A stretch of DNA of 64,000 nucleotides from a virus: IMG/VR virus record IMGVR_UViG_3300042731_001312, positions 37,110 to 101,109 of that record, one strand, 5' to 3'. A model generated the notes under the pieces. That model was not told where the DNA came from. It did not search any database and saw nothing but the letters and a program-made list of their open reading frames with translations. The position numbers and the translations under genes were made by a program. Positions 35,204-43,169 of this stretch are shown here, one piece after another (within the stretch, counting starts at the first letter, position 1; each line of letters opens with the position of its first letter).

Positions 35204-35380
35204 ATGCTAACTAAAGAACAAACATTTGGAGTGGTTCGCCACATTTTAACCACGCTTGGTGGATCGATTGTTGCAAAAGGTTGGATTGACGAATCTATGA
35301 TGGTAGAAGCAGTAGGACTGCTAATAGGTATTATGGGTTTTATCTGGTCATTCGCGGCAAAAAAGAAAGCCAAAGCTTAA
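35204..35380 (+). CDS. 58-residue holin-like membrane protein
   Basis: Small gene too short for usual cut-offs: ATG at 35204. An N-terminal amphipathic segment (TKEQTFGVVRHILTTLGGSIVAKGW) is followed by one hydrophobic helix (AVGLLIGIMGFIWSFAA) and a basic tail KKKAKA. Length, helix order and charged tail match small phage holins of the VVRHxLTxxGG type. A holin would pore the inner membrane for lysis. It lies between nrdA and a hairpin cluster, with no endolysin beside it, so a lysis role is inferred from the sequence pattern only. Confidence 0.7.
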   Translation: MLTKEQTFGVVRHILTTLGGSIVAKGWIDESMMVEAVGLLIGIMGFIWSFAAKKKAKA

Positions 35381-35392
35381 TTATTTTATCTA

Positions 35393-35434
35393 GTTGTGGT
35401 TTAGTCCACGACTTAGGACCGGGATAGTTCTCGG
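35393..35434 (+). ncRNA. Two strong hairpins after the holin-like gene
   Basis: Hairpin 1 (35393-35412): GTTGTGG / CCACGAC, loop TTTAGT. Hairpin 2 (35419-35434): CCGGGA / TCTCGG with a TAGT tetraloop. With the terminator just downstream they make a three-hairpin RNA 3' end. It may be a stable RNA or a 3' stabiliser; not a tRNA. Confidence 0.45.
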
Positions 35435-35439
35435 ATTAA

Positions 35440-35476
35440 GAGGCCAGGAGTTCGCTACTTCCTGGCCTCACTTTTT
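35440..35476 (+). terminator. Rho-independent terminator
   Basis: Stem of about 10 pairs, GAGGCCAGGA / TTCTGGCCTC-like (35440-35469), followed by CTTTTT. It closes the nrdB-nrdA-holin unit. Confidence 0.85.
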
Positions 35477-35478
35477 AT

Positions 35479-35506
35479 GAAACAACTCACTCCCATACCA
35501 TATAAT
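35479..35506 (+). promoter_or_regulatory. Promoter-like GAAAC-17-TATAAT before the sliding clamp
   Basis: GAAAC at 35479-35483 and TATAAT at 35501-35506, 23 bases before the clamp ATG. Confidence 0.6.
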
Positions 35507-35528
35507 TACTAAACAAAATAATATTCAG

Positions 35529-36272
35529 ATGAAATTACAAATTGATCGAATTGACCAGCACGCTTTAACCGACTTCATTAATCGAGTTAAGCTAATCGAC
35601 TCCTTTGTCTATATGAAAATTAAAGATGGACAAATTAAGTCAGCAGTTTACTTACCACAGCGAGACGCAGTGAAATCTCACTCAGTAGCATGTGATAAGA
35701 TTTTTCAAATTAGTGAGTGGCCAGATACTGACCTAGAGATGAAAGTTGCTTTCTTCGAAGGTGCGAAGGTAATTGATGCCATTAAGCACTTTGATGCAGA
35801 TGCTATTAAAGGTGAGTTAGAATTTATCGAACAAGAGGGAGAACTTATCGCATCTTCTTTAAGAATGTTTAATGATGAACTTGAAATTACTTTATCTTGT
35901 TCAGAGCCTTCTCTTGGATTTAAAGACTTAACTCCAGAGCAGCAAAATGCAATTTTTGCAGTTGATAGCACTCAATTTAGCTTTAACATTGATACACATA
36001 CTATCAATAAAGTTAAAAATCTATTTGGACTTGATAAAGACGAAACATTTAGCGTGAAGGCAAATGGAACCGGAGTTAGCGTTAATGGTAAATCATTTAA
36101 TGCGGTGATTAACCCACAATCAAACGGCGCTGGAGAAGTAACTGTCTATAAAAAGTATTTAAATCTACTAGACCGCGAAGAACAAACAGTACATGTTACA
36201 GATTCAAAAATTGTCTTCCAGTCTACAGAATCTGAAACTTTATTAACAGTATCTACTTGCCAAACGGCGTAA
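35529..36272 (+). CDS. 45: Sliding clamp, T4 gp45-like
   Basis: 247 residues, close to T4 gp45 (228). Beta-rich with two repeated halves; the region LDKDETFSVKANGTGVSVNGKSFN resembles LQIDTIAITVKEGKIVINGFN of T4. The trimeric clamp tethers the polymerase and, in T4, activates late transcription with gp33 and gp55. It is immediately before the polymerase C-half, so clamp and catalytic half are co-transcribed. Confidence 0.78.
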   Translation: MKLQIDRIDQHALTDFINRVKLIDSFVYMKIKDGQIKSAVYLPQRDAVKSHSVACDKIFQISEWPDTDLEMKVAFFEGAKVIDAIKHFDADAIKGELEFIEQEGELIASSLRMFNDELEITLSCSEPSLGFKDLTPEQQNAIFAVDSTQFSFNIDTHTINKVKNLFGLDKDETFSVKANGTGVSVNGKSFNAVINPQSNGAGEVTVYKKYLNLLDREEQTVHVTDSKIVFQSTESETLLTVSTCQTA

Positions 36273-36273
36273 T

Positions 36274-37482
36274 ATGGATGTAACCACACTTACTGAGAAA
36301 CCAATCGATCAACTTAGTAGAGAAGAGGCAGAGCTGCTTGTAAATCATTACAAGCAGTTATCTGCTAAATATACTGCGTATGAACAAGCTGTAAAATTAA
36401 CTCTTAACTCTATCTACGGCGCATTTGGTAATAAGTGGTTTCATTTCTTTAATATTAACATTGCAGAGTCTATTACAAAGCAGGGTAAAAATGCTATCCT
36501 TTACTCTGAGGCAATACTTAATAAGTATGTTAAAGAGTTTTGGCATAAAGATACTGCAGTACACCAGAACTTCGGTATTAGAGTAAAGGGTAAAGTTGAA
36601 AAACCAGCAGTAATCTATATCGACACGGACTCATGTTATGTGCAGTTTCAAGATTTATATGAAACTATCATTTGGGAAGACGATGATAAAAAATTATCAA
36701 TCGATGAATTTATTTTAGCATTTTATGCATTTAGACTTAAAGACTATATCACTGCGTGTATGCAAAAATATGCCGACTCTAGAAATACGGATAATTTCTT
36801 AGTATTTGAATTAGAGTCACTTGCATATAATGGCATTTGGATGTCCAAGAAGAAGTATATTCAGAATATCGCATGGGATGATAAACTTGAAGTAACAGAT
36901 CGACACCCATCATTGAAGAAGGTAAAAACGATCGGTTTTGATACAATCCAATCTTCTACTCCTAAGTTTGCTAGAGAGAAATTAGTTGAAGCACTTAAAA
37001 TTTTATTTAAGTCTGGTAAAACACCAGGTGCAGATGAATTACAAGAGCTGGTTAGTTTTATGAAGAAATCTAAGAAAGAATTTCAACTTGCAGATACAGA
37101 CGATATTGCATTTAATCGTAGAACTAATAATATTGAAAAATATATTGTTGACGACCAAATTGAATTTCAAGTAGGTCTAAAATGTCCAGCCAATGTAAAG
37201 GCTGCCGGCTACTATAACTATGTATTAAATCAAAATAGCAAGTATAAAAACAAATACAAAGTGATCGGTAACGGCGAGAAGCTAAAAATCTACAATTGTA
37301 AAACTCCGATCTCAGAAGTTTATGCTTATCTACCAGGAGAACATCCCTATGAAATTGCACCACCAATAGACTATGATACACAATTTGAAAAGTGTATGAT
37401 TGACCCTCTTAACAGGGTATTGAAAGCAATCGGACTACAAACATTAGACACTAATCTAATCTATGCATCAGCATTATTTTAA
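36274..37482 (+). CDS. 43: DNA polymerase, C-terminal half (motifs B and C, thumb)
   Basis: 402 residues. Motif B is KLTLNSIYGAFGN and motif C is YIDTDSCYV, both intact; IGFDTIQSSTPKFAREKLVEALK aligns with the T4 gp43 region IMGLETQKSSTPKAVQKALKE. It begins with a short helical lead (SREEAELLVNHYKQLSAKYTAYEQA), matching the second fingers helix, so the split falls at the fingers tip. The C-terminus ends YASALF, a possible clamp-binding tail. It must assemble with the 30759 product to form an active enzyme. Confidence 0.92.
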   Translation: MDVTTLTEKPIDQLSREEAELLVNHYKQLSAKYTAYEQAVKLTLNSIYGAFGNKWFHFFNINIAESITKQGKNAILYSEAILNKYVKEFWHKDTAVHQNFGIRVKGKVEKPAVIYIDTDSCYVQFQDLYETIIWEDDDKKLSIDEFILAFYAFRLKDYITACMQKYADSRNTDNFLVFELESLAYNGIWMSKKKYIQNIAWDDKLEVTDRHPSLKKVKTIGFDTIQSSTPKFAREKLVEALKILFKSGKTPGADELQELVSFMKKSKKEFQLADTDDIAFNRRTNNIEKYIVDDQIEFQVGLKCPANVKAAGYYNYVLNQNSKYKNKYKVIGNGEKLKIYNCKTPISEVYAYLPGEHPYEIAPPIDYDTQFEKCMIDPLNRVLKAIGLQTLDTNLIYASALF

Positions 37483-37487
37483 TAATT

Positions 37488-37691
37488 ATGAAAGATAATA
37501 AATTTACAAAAATCATGAAGTTAGTAGAACAATACCCTAACGACATGGAACTAGGCGAAAAGATAAGAGAGATTTACTGGAATAACAGAAAGGTTGAAGA
37601 TCCTAATCAGTTAAAGATTGAATTTCCAGTAGATCCTGTACATATTACAGATGCAGATATTGAATCTTTTGCTGCAAGATCAGAAGATTAA
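37488..37691 (+). CDS. Unknown 67-residue protein
   Basis: Starts 5 bases after the polymerase C-half stop. Acidic, helical (FTKIMKLVEQYPNDMELGEKIREIYWNN) with a strand-rich end (KIEFPVDPVHITDADIESF). No recognised family; operon position supports expression. Confidence 0.72.
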   Translation: MKDNKFTKIMKLVEQYPNDMELGEKIREIYWNNRKVEDPNQLKIEFPVDPVHITDADIESFAARSED

Positions 37692-37692
37692 T

Positions 37693-38070
37693 ATGGAAGA
37701 TTCTATAAAATCAAAGATGGTATTACACCAAACGGACGTTAGACCGTGGGGTGAATATGAAGTCTTATTAGACTCAGATGATTGTAAAGTTAAAAAAATT
37801 ACAGTTGCGCCTGGACAAAGACTTTCGTACCAGTACCATGAAAACAGAAGAGAGCAATGGGTTGTCGTTAACGGACAATTAACTGTAGTACTAAACGGAA
37901 GGGACGTGGTACTCAATCCAGGTATGACTCTTTCTATCCACATTGGTGATAAGCACCGAGCGTGGAATAAAACAGATTCTCCAGTAGAATTTATTGAAGT
38001 ACAAACAGGAACGTATTTTGGAGAGGATGACATCATAAGAATAGAAGATGACTATGGCAGACAAGATTAA
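37693..38070 (+). CDS. Cupin of the mannose-6-phosphate isomerase type II family
   Basis: 125 residues from the ATG at 37693, next to the previous stop. RPWGEYEVLLDS, KKITVAPGQRLSYQYHENRREQWVVVNGQ, LNPGMTLSIHIGDKHRAWN and EVQTGTYFGEDDIIRIEDDYGR match the C-terminal cupin of ManC/AlgA-like enzymes, with metal-binding His, Gln/Glu and later His. It could isomerise mannose or fructose 6-phosphate or act as a stand-alone sugar-binding cupin. It may feed sugar-nucleotide synthesis for glycosylation. Confidence 0.85.
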   Translation: MEDSIKSKMVLHQTDVRPWGEYEVLLDSDDCKVKKITVAPGQRLSYQYHENRREQWVVVNGQLTVVLNGRDVVLNPGMTLSIHIGDKHRAWNKTDSPVEFIEVQTGTYFGEDDIIRIEDDYGRQD

Positions 38071-38254
38071 TATAGAGGATCTACCACATGAACAACAAGT
38101 CTATGTAAGAGAATATCAAAGAATCTTACATGGACTTTCAGATATTCAAGAGGGTATTAAAACTTTACAAGAAAGAGCAAAAGCTTTGACTGAAGAGCTT
38201 AATACATTAAGGGCTAAAGAAAAAGCAGAATTCGGTGATGACCATATACTTTAA
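38054..38254 (+). CDS. Small coiled-coil protein
   Basis: 66 residues from the ATG at 38054 (an in-frame ATG at 38048 adds two), overlapping the cupin gene. Almost entirely one helix (VREYQRILHGLSDIQEGIKTLQERAKALTEELNTLRAKEKA). Probably oligomeric; function unknown. Confidence 0.68.
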   Translation: MADKINIEDLPHEQQVYVREYQRILHGLSDIQEGIKTLQERAKALTEELNTLRAKEKAEFGDDHIL

Positions 38255-38279
38255 ACAAAGTGTAGTATTACCATATAAC
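38252..38279 (+). promoter_or_regulatory. Promoter-like TAAAC-17-TATAAC before uvsX
   Basis: TAAAC at 38252-38256 and TATAAC at 38274-38279, 18 bases before the uvsX ATG; same spacing as the other class members. Confidence 0.5.
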
Positions 38280-38297
38280 TAAATAAAATAATAAGAC

Positions 38298-39410
38298 ATG
38301 GCTAAAAAGAACGAATTTAGTTTTGATGACATAAACAAAGAGTTGGCGGAACTTAATCCACTCGGCTCTGTTATGGAGCACTCAACATTTAGTGAAGTTA
38401 CAGAATGGATTGACACCGGTAACTATCACTTAAACGCATGTGTCAGTGGTTCACTTTTTAAAGGGTGGCCTAATAATAGATCTTGCTCAATTGCAGGACC
38501 TTCTGGTACAGGTAAAACATTCTTAATCTTAAACTCGATCGCAAGAGCAATCGATATGGGTTACAATGTTATCTTTTATGATTCAGAGGCTGCTGTAGAC
38601 AGAGAGTTAATGAAGAAGTTCGGTATCGACACTGAGAAGGTAAATTATCAGCCATGTAATACAGTACAAGAGTTTAGAACATCTGTAACTTCTATTACAG
38701 GTAAGATGCAAGAGGCAAAACGCAAAGGTATCGACCTACCTAAGATTATGATTATCTTAGATTCTGCTGGTAACTTGGCAACAATGAAAGAGATTGAAGA
38801 CGCGAAGTCGGGATCTGAGAAATCAGATATGACCAGATCAAAAGTTCTTAAGTCTATCTTTAGAATTATTATGACTCCTTTAGCTGACTTAAAAATTCCA
38901 TTTCTATTTACTAACCACACGTATCAGACACAAGACTTTATCTCAAGACAAGTTGCCGGCGGTGGTACTGGACCTGAGTATGCTGCGTCGATCGTTTTAT
39001 TCCTAAATAAGGCACAACTAAAAGAAGGCGGTGAGAAGGCAGGTATTATTGTAACTGCAAAACCAAATAAAAATAGATTTGCAAAACCACATCCTATTAA
39101 GTTCCACTTACACTTTACTGAGGGTATGAACAGATATGTCGGACTAGAACAATATATTGATTGGGAAGATGTTGGTATTGCAAAGGGTAATATTGAAAAG
39201 GGTGTTAAAGTACCAAAAGCCAGTGCCAGAAACTGGATCTGTAAACACCTAGACGAAACAGTACCCAACTCAGAGTTTTTCACTGAAAAAGTCTTTACCG
39301 AGGAAGTACTTCAGAAGATTGAAAAGAAGATTCAGCCTCTTTTCAACTATAATACTGAAGCTAGAGAAATCGATATTGACGAAATCTTAGAAGAGAGTGA
39401 AGCTGAATAA
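38298..39410 (+). CDS. uvsX: UvsX recombinase (RecA family)
   Basis: 370 residues. Walker A GPSGTGKT at 67-74, a catalytic Glu-bearing YDSEAAVD segment, Walker B-like IMIILDSAG and the L2-region QVAGGGTGPEYAAS are present. The acidic C-terminus (IDIDEILEESEAE) is typical of UvsX. It makes presynaptic filaments for recombination-dependent replication with UvsY and gp32. The end overlaps the next gene, which starts with GTG. Confidence 0.95.
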   Translation: MAKKNEFSFDDINKELAELNPLGSVMEHSTFSEVTEWIDTGNYHLNACVSGSLFKGWPNNRSCSIAGPSGTGKTFLILNSIARAIDMGYNVIFYDSEAAVDRELMKKFGIDTEKVNYQPCNTVQEFRTSVTSITGKMQEAKRKGIDLPKIMIILDSAGNLATMKEIEDAKSGSEKSDMTRSKVLKSIFRIIMTPLADLKIPFLFTNHTYQTQDFISRQVAGGGTGPEYAASIVLFLNKAQLKEGGEKAGIIVTAKPNKNRFAKPHPIKFHLHFTEGMNRYVGLEQYIDWEDVGIAKGNIEKGVKVPKASARNWICKHLDETVPNSEFFTEKVFTEEVLQKIEKKIQPLFNYNTEAREIDIDEILEESEAE

Positions 39411-39696
39411 AGATAAGCTGCCGATCAAGTATATCCTAGGGATAGAAAAAGATCTACCGGATTATCCTACCGCACTAGATGTTTTATACGCTGAAGTAAA
39501 ACTGTGTAATAGAAACCCAGAAAGATATAAGGGTAGTTTTACCTACCATGCACTAAAGACCTACCGCTTTCCAGAATCAGACCACGATCGAATATTACAG
39601 TCTGCAAAAGAGCTGGTTAATTTAGGTCTTTGTGAACAAACAAATGATGAAGCTGGAAAAGAGGCTTTTAAAATCCTAATTAATCCATTCGAATGA
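39397..39696 (+). CDS. Unknown 99-residue protein
   Basis: GTG start inside the uvsX end (14-base overlap); its stop overlaps the next start. Helical with a possible winged-helix feel (TFTYHALKTYRFPESDHDRILQSAKELVNLGLC...). A DNA-binding accessory to UvsX is possible but not shown. Confidence 0.68.
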   Translation: MKLNKDKLPIKYILGIEKDLPDYPTALDVLYAEVKLCNRNPERYKGSFTYHALKTYRFPESDHDRILQSAKELVNLGLCEQTNDEAGKEAFKILINPFE

Positions 39697-40271
39697 TAGC
39701 AGTATTTGACAATTTTATTAAAGACCCCGAGTTACTACAAGAGATAGAGACAAACTATAACTATATCTTTAGAGAGCCTGGTGTCTATAAGTGGTGGAAT
39801 GGTTGGTGGAATACAGAAGCCAACAATACTACAAAAAAGATAATTCAATATGTATGGGGTGAACATTGCCCTATCGCAGATGGGTTTTCAATTGATGGCT
39901 TTGAATACTGGACTGGAATTCAAACTGCGGCCGATATAGAAGATGATTGGAAAGATAATCTACAGATTCATTTCGATAAGGATGAAGCGTGGTGGCAAAA
40001 GACAAAAGAAGTGGTAAGTCCCGTGATAGGTAGCGTATATTACCCAGCGGGCCAGGACTTTGATGGAGGGGATCTTGCAATATACACAGATGGCCGAGAT
40101 TCGACCCCAGAGATTGTGAAAGCAAAACCTAATAGATTTATTATCTTTCAGGCAGGACAAGACCTGCACACAGTACAACAAGTCACACGAGGTGTTAGAA
40201 ACGCTATCGCAATTAATCTATGGGAAAATGAACCCTACTCTAAACAAGTTGGCGAGTTAACCATAGAATAA
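39693..40271 (+). CDS. 2-oxoglutarate/Fe(II) dioxygenase-like protein
   Basis: 192 residues. The iron-binding His-x-Asp is LQIHFDKD; the distal His and 2OG-binding Arg lie in AGQDLHTVQQVTRGVRNAIAINLW; GSVYYPAGQDFDGGDLAIY is the usual central strand pair. It resembles prolyl-hydroxylase-type dioxygenases common in phages. It could hydroxylate a protein or a nucleic acid base; no thymine-hydroxylase signature is evident. Confidence 0.8.
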   Translation: MIAVFDNFIKDPELLQEIETNYNYIFREPGVYKWWNGWWNTEANNTTKKIIQYVWGEHCPIADGFSIDGFEYWTGIQTAADIEDDWKDNLQIHFDKDEAWWQKTKEVVSPVIGSVYYPAGQDFDGGDLAIYTDGRDSTPEIVKAKPNRFIIFQAGQDLHTVQQVTRGVRNAIAINLWENEPYSKQVGELTIE

Positions 40272-40285
40272 GTAAAAACATTAAT

Positions 40286-41602
40286 ATGCAGTTTGGACAA
40301 GACTTTGAAAAAATATTCTTTAGACTCTCATTAGAGAAGCCTAAATACTTACAGGCAATCAAATTTAACTTCTACACTTCAGAAGAGATTGATGCCTTAA
40401 GTTATTTAGCTAATAAGTTCTACGCTAAGTTTAATGAGACTCCATCTAAAGAGAACTTAAAGCTGTTAGTCCAAAATCACCCTAAATCTAAAGAGAGGGT
40501 CTCAGATGAGATTCTAGATATTGTCTTTGATGTGGATCTAGACAAATACGATGAAGAGTGGTTAACTAATACTGCAGAAGCTTGGATTAAGTGGAGAACA
40601 TTTAATAACTCATTAACAGATACAATTGAGTATATTAAAACCACAGATGTTAATCCAGAAAATGTAGAAGCTATCGTAACCAAAGTAAAGGGTTTAATTA
40701 ACGATAGAAATAATTTAACATTCAACTCAGATCTTGGTCTTAACTTCTTTGACTTTGATGCACACGACCAGAAAGAGGCTGAGAAAGTGAGTACAGGTTA
40801 CAACTTCTTAGACCGAATGTTAGGTGGGGGTTATGATAAAGGTGGTAATCTAGTTGTTTATGCTGGTGAGCAGAACATTGGTAAATCCATTTATCTAGCC
40901 AATGATGCAGCTAACTTTGTCAAGATGGGTACAAATACTGTAGTTATCACAGCAGAGATGGCAGCACATAAATTTGTAAAAAGAATTGGTGCTAACCTTC
41001 TTAATATCCGCATTGACGAATATCCCGAGAAGGCTAAAAATAGAGACCACATTAAAAGAAGATTGGAAACGGTTGGTGACGGGTTTACCCCTCCAGGGCA
41101 ACTTTATGTAAAACAATTCCCAACATCTCAGGCTACAGTCTTAGATATTGAAGCGTATGTCGCGCAAATAGAAGAAGAGTTACAGATTAAAGTCGGTGCA
41201 GTTGTAATTGACTACATCAACATTTTGGCTAATTATCGTAACCAAAATACGGAGAATACATATATGAAGATCAAGCAAATTGCAGAAGACCTTCGTGCGA
41301 TGGGTATTCGTAATAATTGGTTGATTGTCACTGCTACTCAAATAAACAGAAACGGCTATAATTCTTCAGATATTTCCATGTCCGACGTTGCAGAATCTGC
41401 AGGTCTATCACATACAGCTGACGTAATGCTTGGTATTATCCAAGATGACTTAATGCGTGCTAATCAAGAGTACTGGCTAAAGGTACTTAAGATTAGAGAC
41501 GGTGAGGGTAAAGGTAATAAGTGTAAGTTAAATGTCGACTACAACTATATGCGATTGAATGAAACGGATGATGTAACAAACTCCAGCATTCACGGCATTT
41601 AA
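40286..41602 (+). CDS. 41: Replicative DNA helicase, T4 gp41-like (DnaB family)
   Basis: 438 residues. Walker A AGEQNIGKS at about 193-201, VVITAEM as the catalytic Glu element, VGAVVIDYINIL as Walker B, and TATQINRNG plus the arginine-finger region define a DnaB-type RecA domain; the N-terminal helical domain fits T4 gp41. It unwinds the fork as a hexamer and works with primase at 12367. Confidence 0.92.
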   Translation: MQFGQDFEKIFFRLSLEKPKYLQAIKFNFYTSEEIDALSYLANKFYAKFNETPSKENLKLLVQNHPKSKERVSDEILDIVFDVDLDKYDEEWLTNTAEAWIKWRTFNNSLTDTIEYIKTTDVNPENVEAIVTKVKGLINDRNNLTFNSDLGLNFFDFDAHDQKEAEKVSTGYNFLDRMLGGGYDKGGNLVVYAGEQNIGKSIYLANDAANFVKMGTNTVVITAEMAAHKFVKRIGANLLNIRIDEYPEKAKNRDHIKRRLETVGDGFTPPGQLYVKQFPTSQATVLDIEAYVAQIEEELQIKVGAVVIDYINILANYRNQNTENTYMKIKQIAEDLRAMGIRNNWLIVTATQINRNGYNSSDISMSDVAESAGLSHTADVMLGIIQDDLMRANQEYWLKVLKIRDGEGKGNKCKLNVDYNYMRLNETDDVTNSSIHGI

Positions 41603-41618
41603 AAATAAAATAAAAAAT

Positions 41619-42053
41619 ATGGCAAATGATAAAATCTTTAATAACAGTTTTGATACACCAGACTTTGAGTTAACAAGTATCAGCTTTGAACTAGATCCCT
41701 CAGTAAGAAACGACCAAGACGAAGAGGATAGAATCCACTATGAGATGATCGCTCGTAAGATCCATGAGCTGATTACAGTTTCTAGATTTAAAGTCTTTAA
41801 TGACGTTGATGAGCTAGGTCGATGTAATAAATTAAAGAAAACTGATATTAATGATGTTTATGGATATATTATAGATGAAATCGGAAGGAACTGGTCTAGA
41901 ATAGATCTATTTAGTGAAATGTGCATCTATTTCGATATTAAACCGGCTAAATTTTACAGTTCACTTTCCAATGTATATAAAGAAGACCTAATCCAAGAGT
42001 TAGATGCAAAAACCGGTATTTTAGAGAAGAAGAATATTAAAAGATTGTTTTAA
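41619..42053 (+). CDS. Small conserved-looking protein, possible late coactivator (gp33-like)
   Basis: 144 residues, helical: HYEMIARKIHELITVSRFKVF, then YGYIIDEIGRNWSRIDLFSEMCIYFDIKPAKFYSSLSNVYKEDLIQE, ending KKNIKRLF. The central helix-turn-helix-like block followed by a residue pattern of -KF-...-I-E- resembles T4 gp33 loosely, and the Leu-Phe end could bind the sliding clamp as the gp33 tail does. gp55 is encoded at 48126. This functional reading is weak; the gene itself is well supported by context. Confidence 0.7.
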   Translation: MANDKIFNNSFDTPDFELTSISFELDPSVRNDQDEEDRIHYEMIARKIHELITVSRFKVFNDVDELGRCNKLKKTDINDVYGYIIDEIGRNWSRIDLFSEMCIYFDIKPAKFYSSLSNVYKEDLIQELDAKTGILEKKNIKRLF

Positions 42054-43169
42054 ATGATTGAGGCTAAAGTAATTGAACAAGGCGCAAAAAGAGTTTGGGT
42101 CCTTGGGGATTTACACTTTGGTGTAAGAGCTAATTCAGTAGAATGGTTAGAAATTCAAAAAGATTTTTTTGAGAAACTGTTTATTCCTACCCTAAAGAAG
42201 CATGTGCAACCTGGGGATGTTTTAGTGCAAGTTGGGGATACGTTCGATAATAGACAATCTATTAATATTAAAGTCCTCAATTATGCAGTTGATCTATTTG
42301 AAAGATTGGGTCAAATTTTGCCAGTTTATGTTATTTGTGGTAATCATGATATTTGGGCTAAGAAATCAAATGACATTTCATCGATCGATAGTTTAAAATG
42401 GATTCCCAATGTACAGGTTTACAAAGAGCCTGAATTATTAGACTGGTCTGGTAGAAAGGTTTTATTAATGCCATGGAGAAGAGACTCAGAACATGAGGCA
42501 GAGACATTAGCAGAATTCCCACAAACAGATATTGTATTTTGCCACTCAGAAGTGAGAGGTATTTATTTAAATGCAAAAGTAAAGAACGAACATGGGACGG
42601 AGACCAATATCTATGACAAGTATACTAGAGTTTATTCAGGACATATTCACTATAGACAAGAGAAGAATAAACTACTAATGGTAGGTGTACCATATCAGCT
42701 TACTAGATCAGATAGAGACAATCCAAAAGGATTTGACCTAGTTAACCTAGAGAATATGGAAGAGACCTTCTTTGAGAATCATATTTCCCCTAAATTCTTA
42801 AGATATAACATCAAAGCACTATATGATATGCCTCTCGGCCAATTTAAGGAACAAATAGAAAATAACTTTGTAGATCTATTCGTGCCATCACAAATTGCCA
42901 CAACCAACGCATTGAGCCAACTGGTTAATGAGATACAACATATTTCTAGAAAACTAGAACCGAATATCTACGAAGAAGACTCTTATATCGATAAAGATTT
43001 TTATGATATTAATGAGATTGAGGAAATGTACAAGAATTACAATATTCTTAATCTTTGCAATATGTATATTGATGGGATGAAACATGATGAGGAATTGACT
43101 CTAAAACTAAAGAGTAAGTTAAAACAGTTGTATACTCAATGTGCATACAACTACGACACTGACAAATAA
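42054..43169 (+). CDS. 47: Recombination endonuclease subunit gp47 (SbcD/Mre11-like)
   Basis: 371 residues. Metallophosphoesterase motifs: GDLHFGV at about 18, GDTFDNR at about 61, CGNHDIW at about 98, then HSEVRG and SGHIHYR. With gp46 it resects DNA ends for recombination-dependent replication. The stop overlaps the gp46 start by one base, as expected for a tightly coupled complex. Confidence 0.93.
   Translation: MIEAKVIEQGAKRVWVLGDLHFGVRANSVEWLEIQKDFFEKLFIPTLKKHVQPGDVLVQVGDTFDNRQSINIKVLNYAVDLFERLGQILPVYVICGNHDIWAKKSNDISSIDSLKWIPNVQVYKEPELLDWSGRKVLLMPWRRDSEHEAETLAEFPQTDIVFCHSEVRGIYLNAKVKNEHGTETNIYDKYTRVYSGHIHYRQEKNKLLMVGVPYQLTRSDRDNPKGFDLVNLENMEETFFENHISPKFLRYNIKALYDMPLGQFKEQIENNFVDLFVPSQIATTNALSQLVNEIQHISRKLEPNIYEEDSYIDKDFYDINEIEEMYKNYNILNLCNMYIDGMKHDEELTLKLKSKLKQLYTQCAYNYDTDK

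Noticed and set aside
35393-35476. Possible tRNA
   Set aside because: Three hairpins in a row with TTCG-containing loop suggested a tRNA, but there is no acceptor stem joining the ends, no anticodon arm of the right length and a T-run follows.
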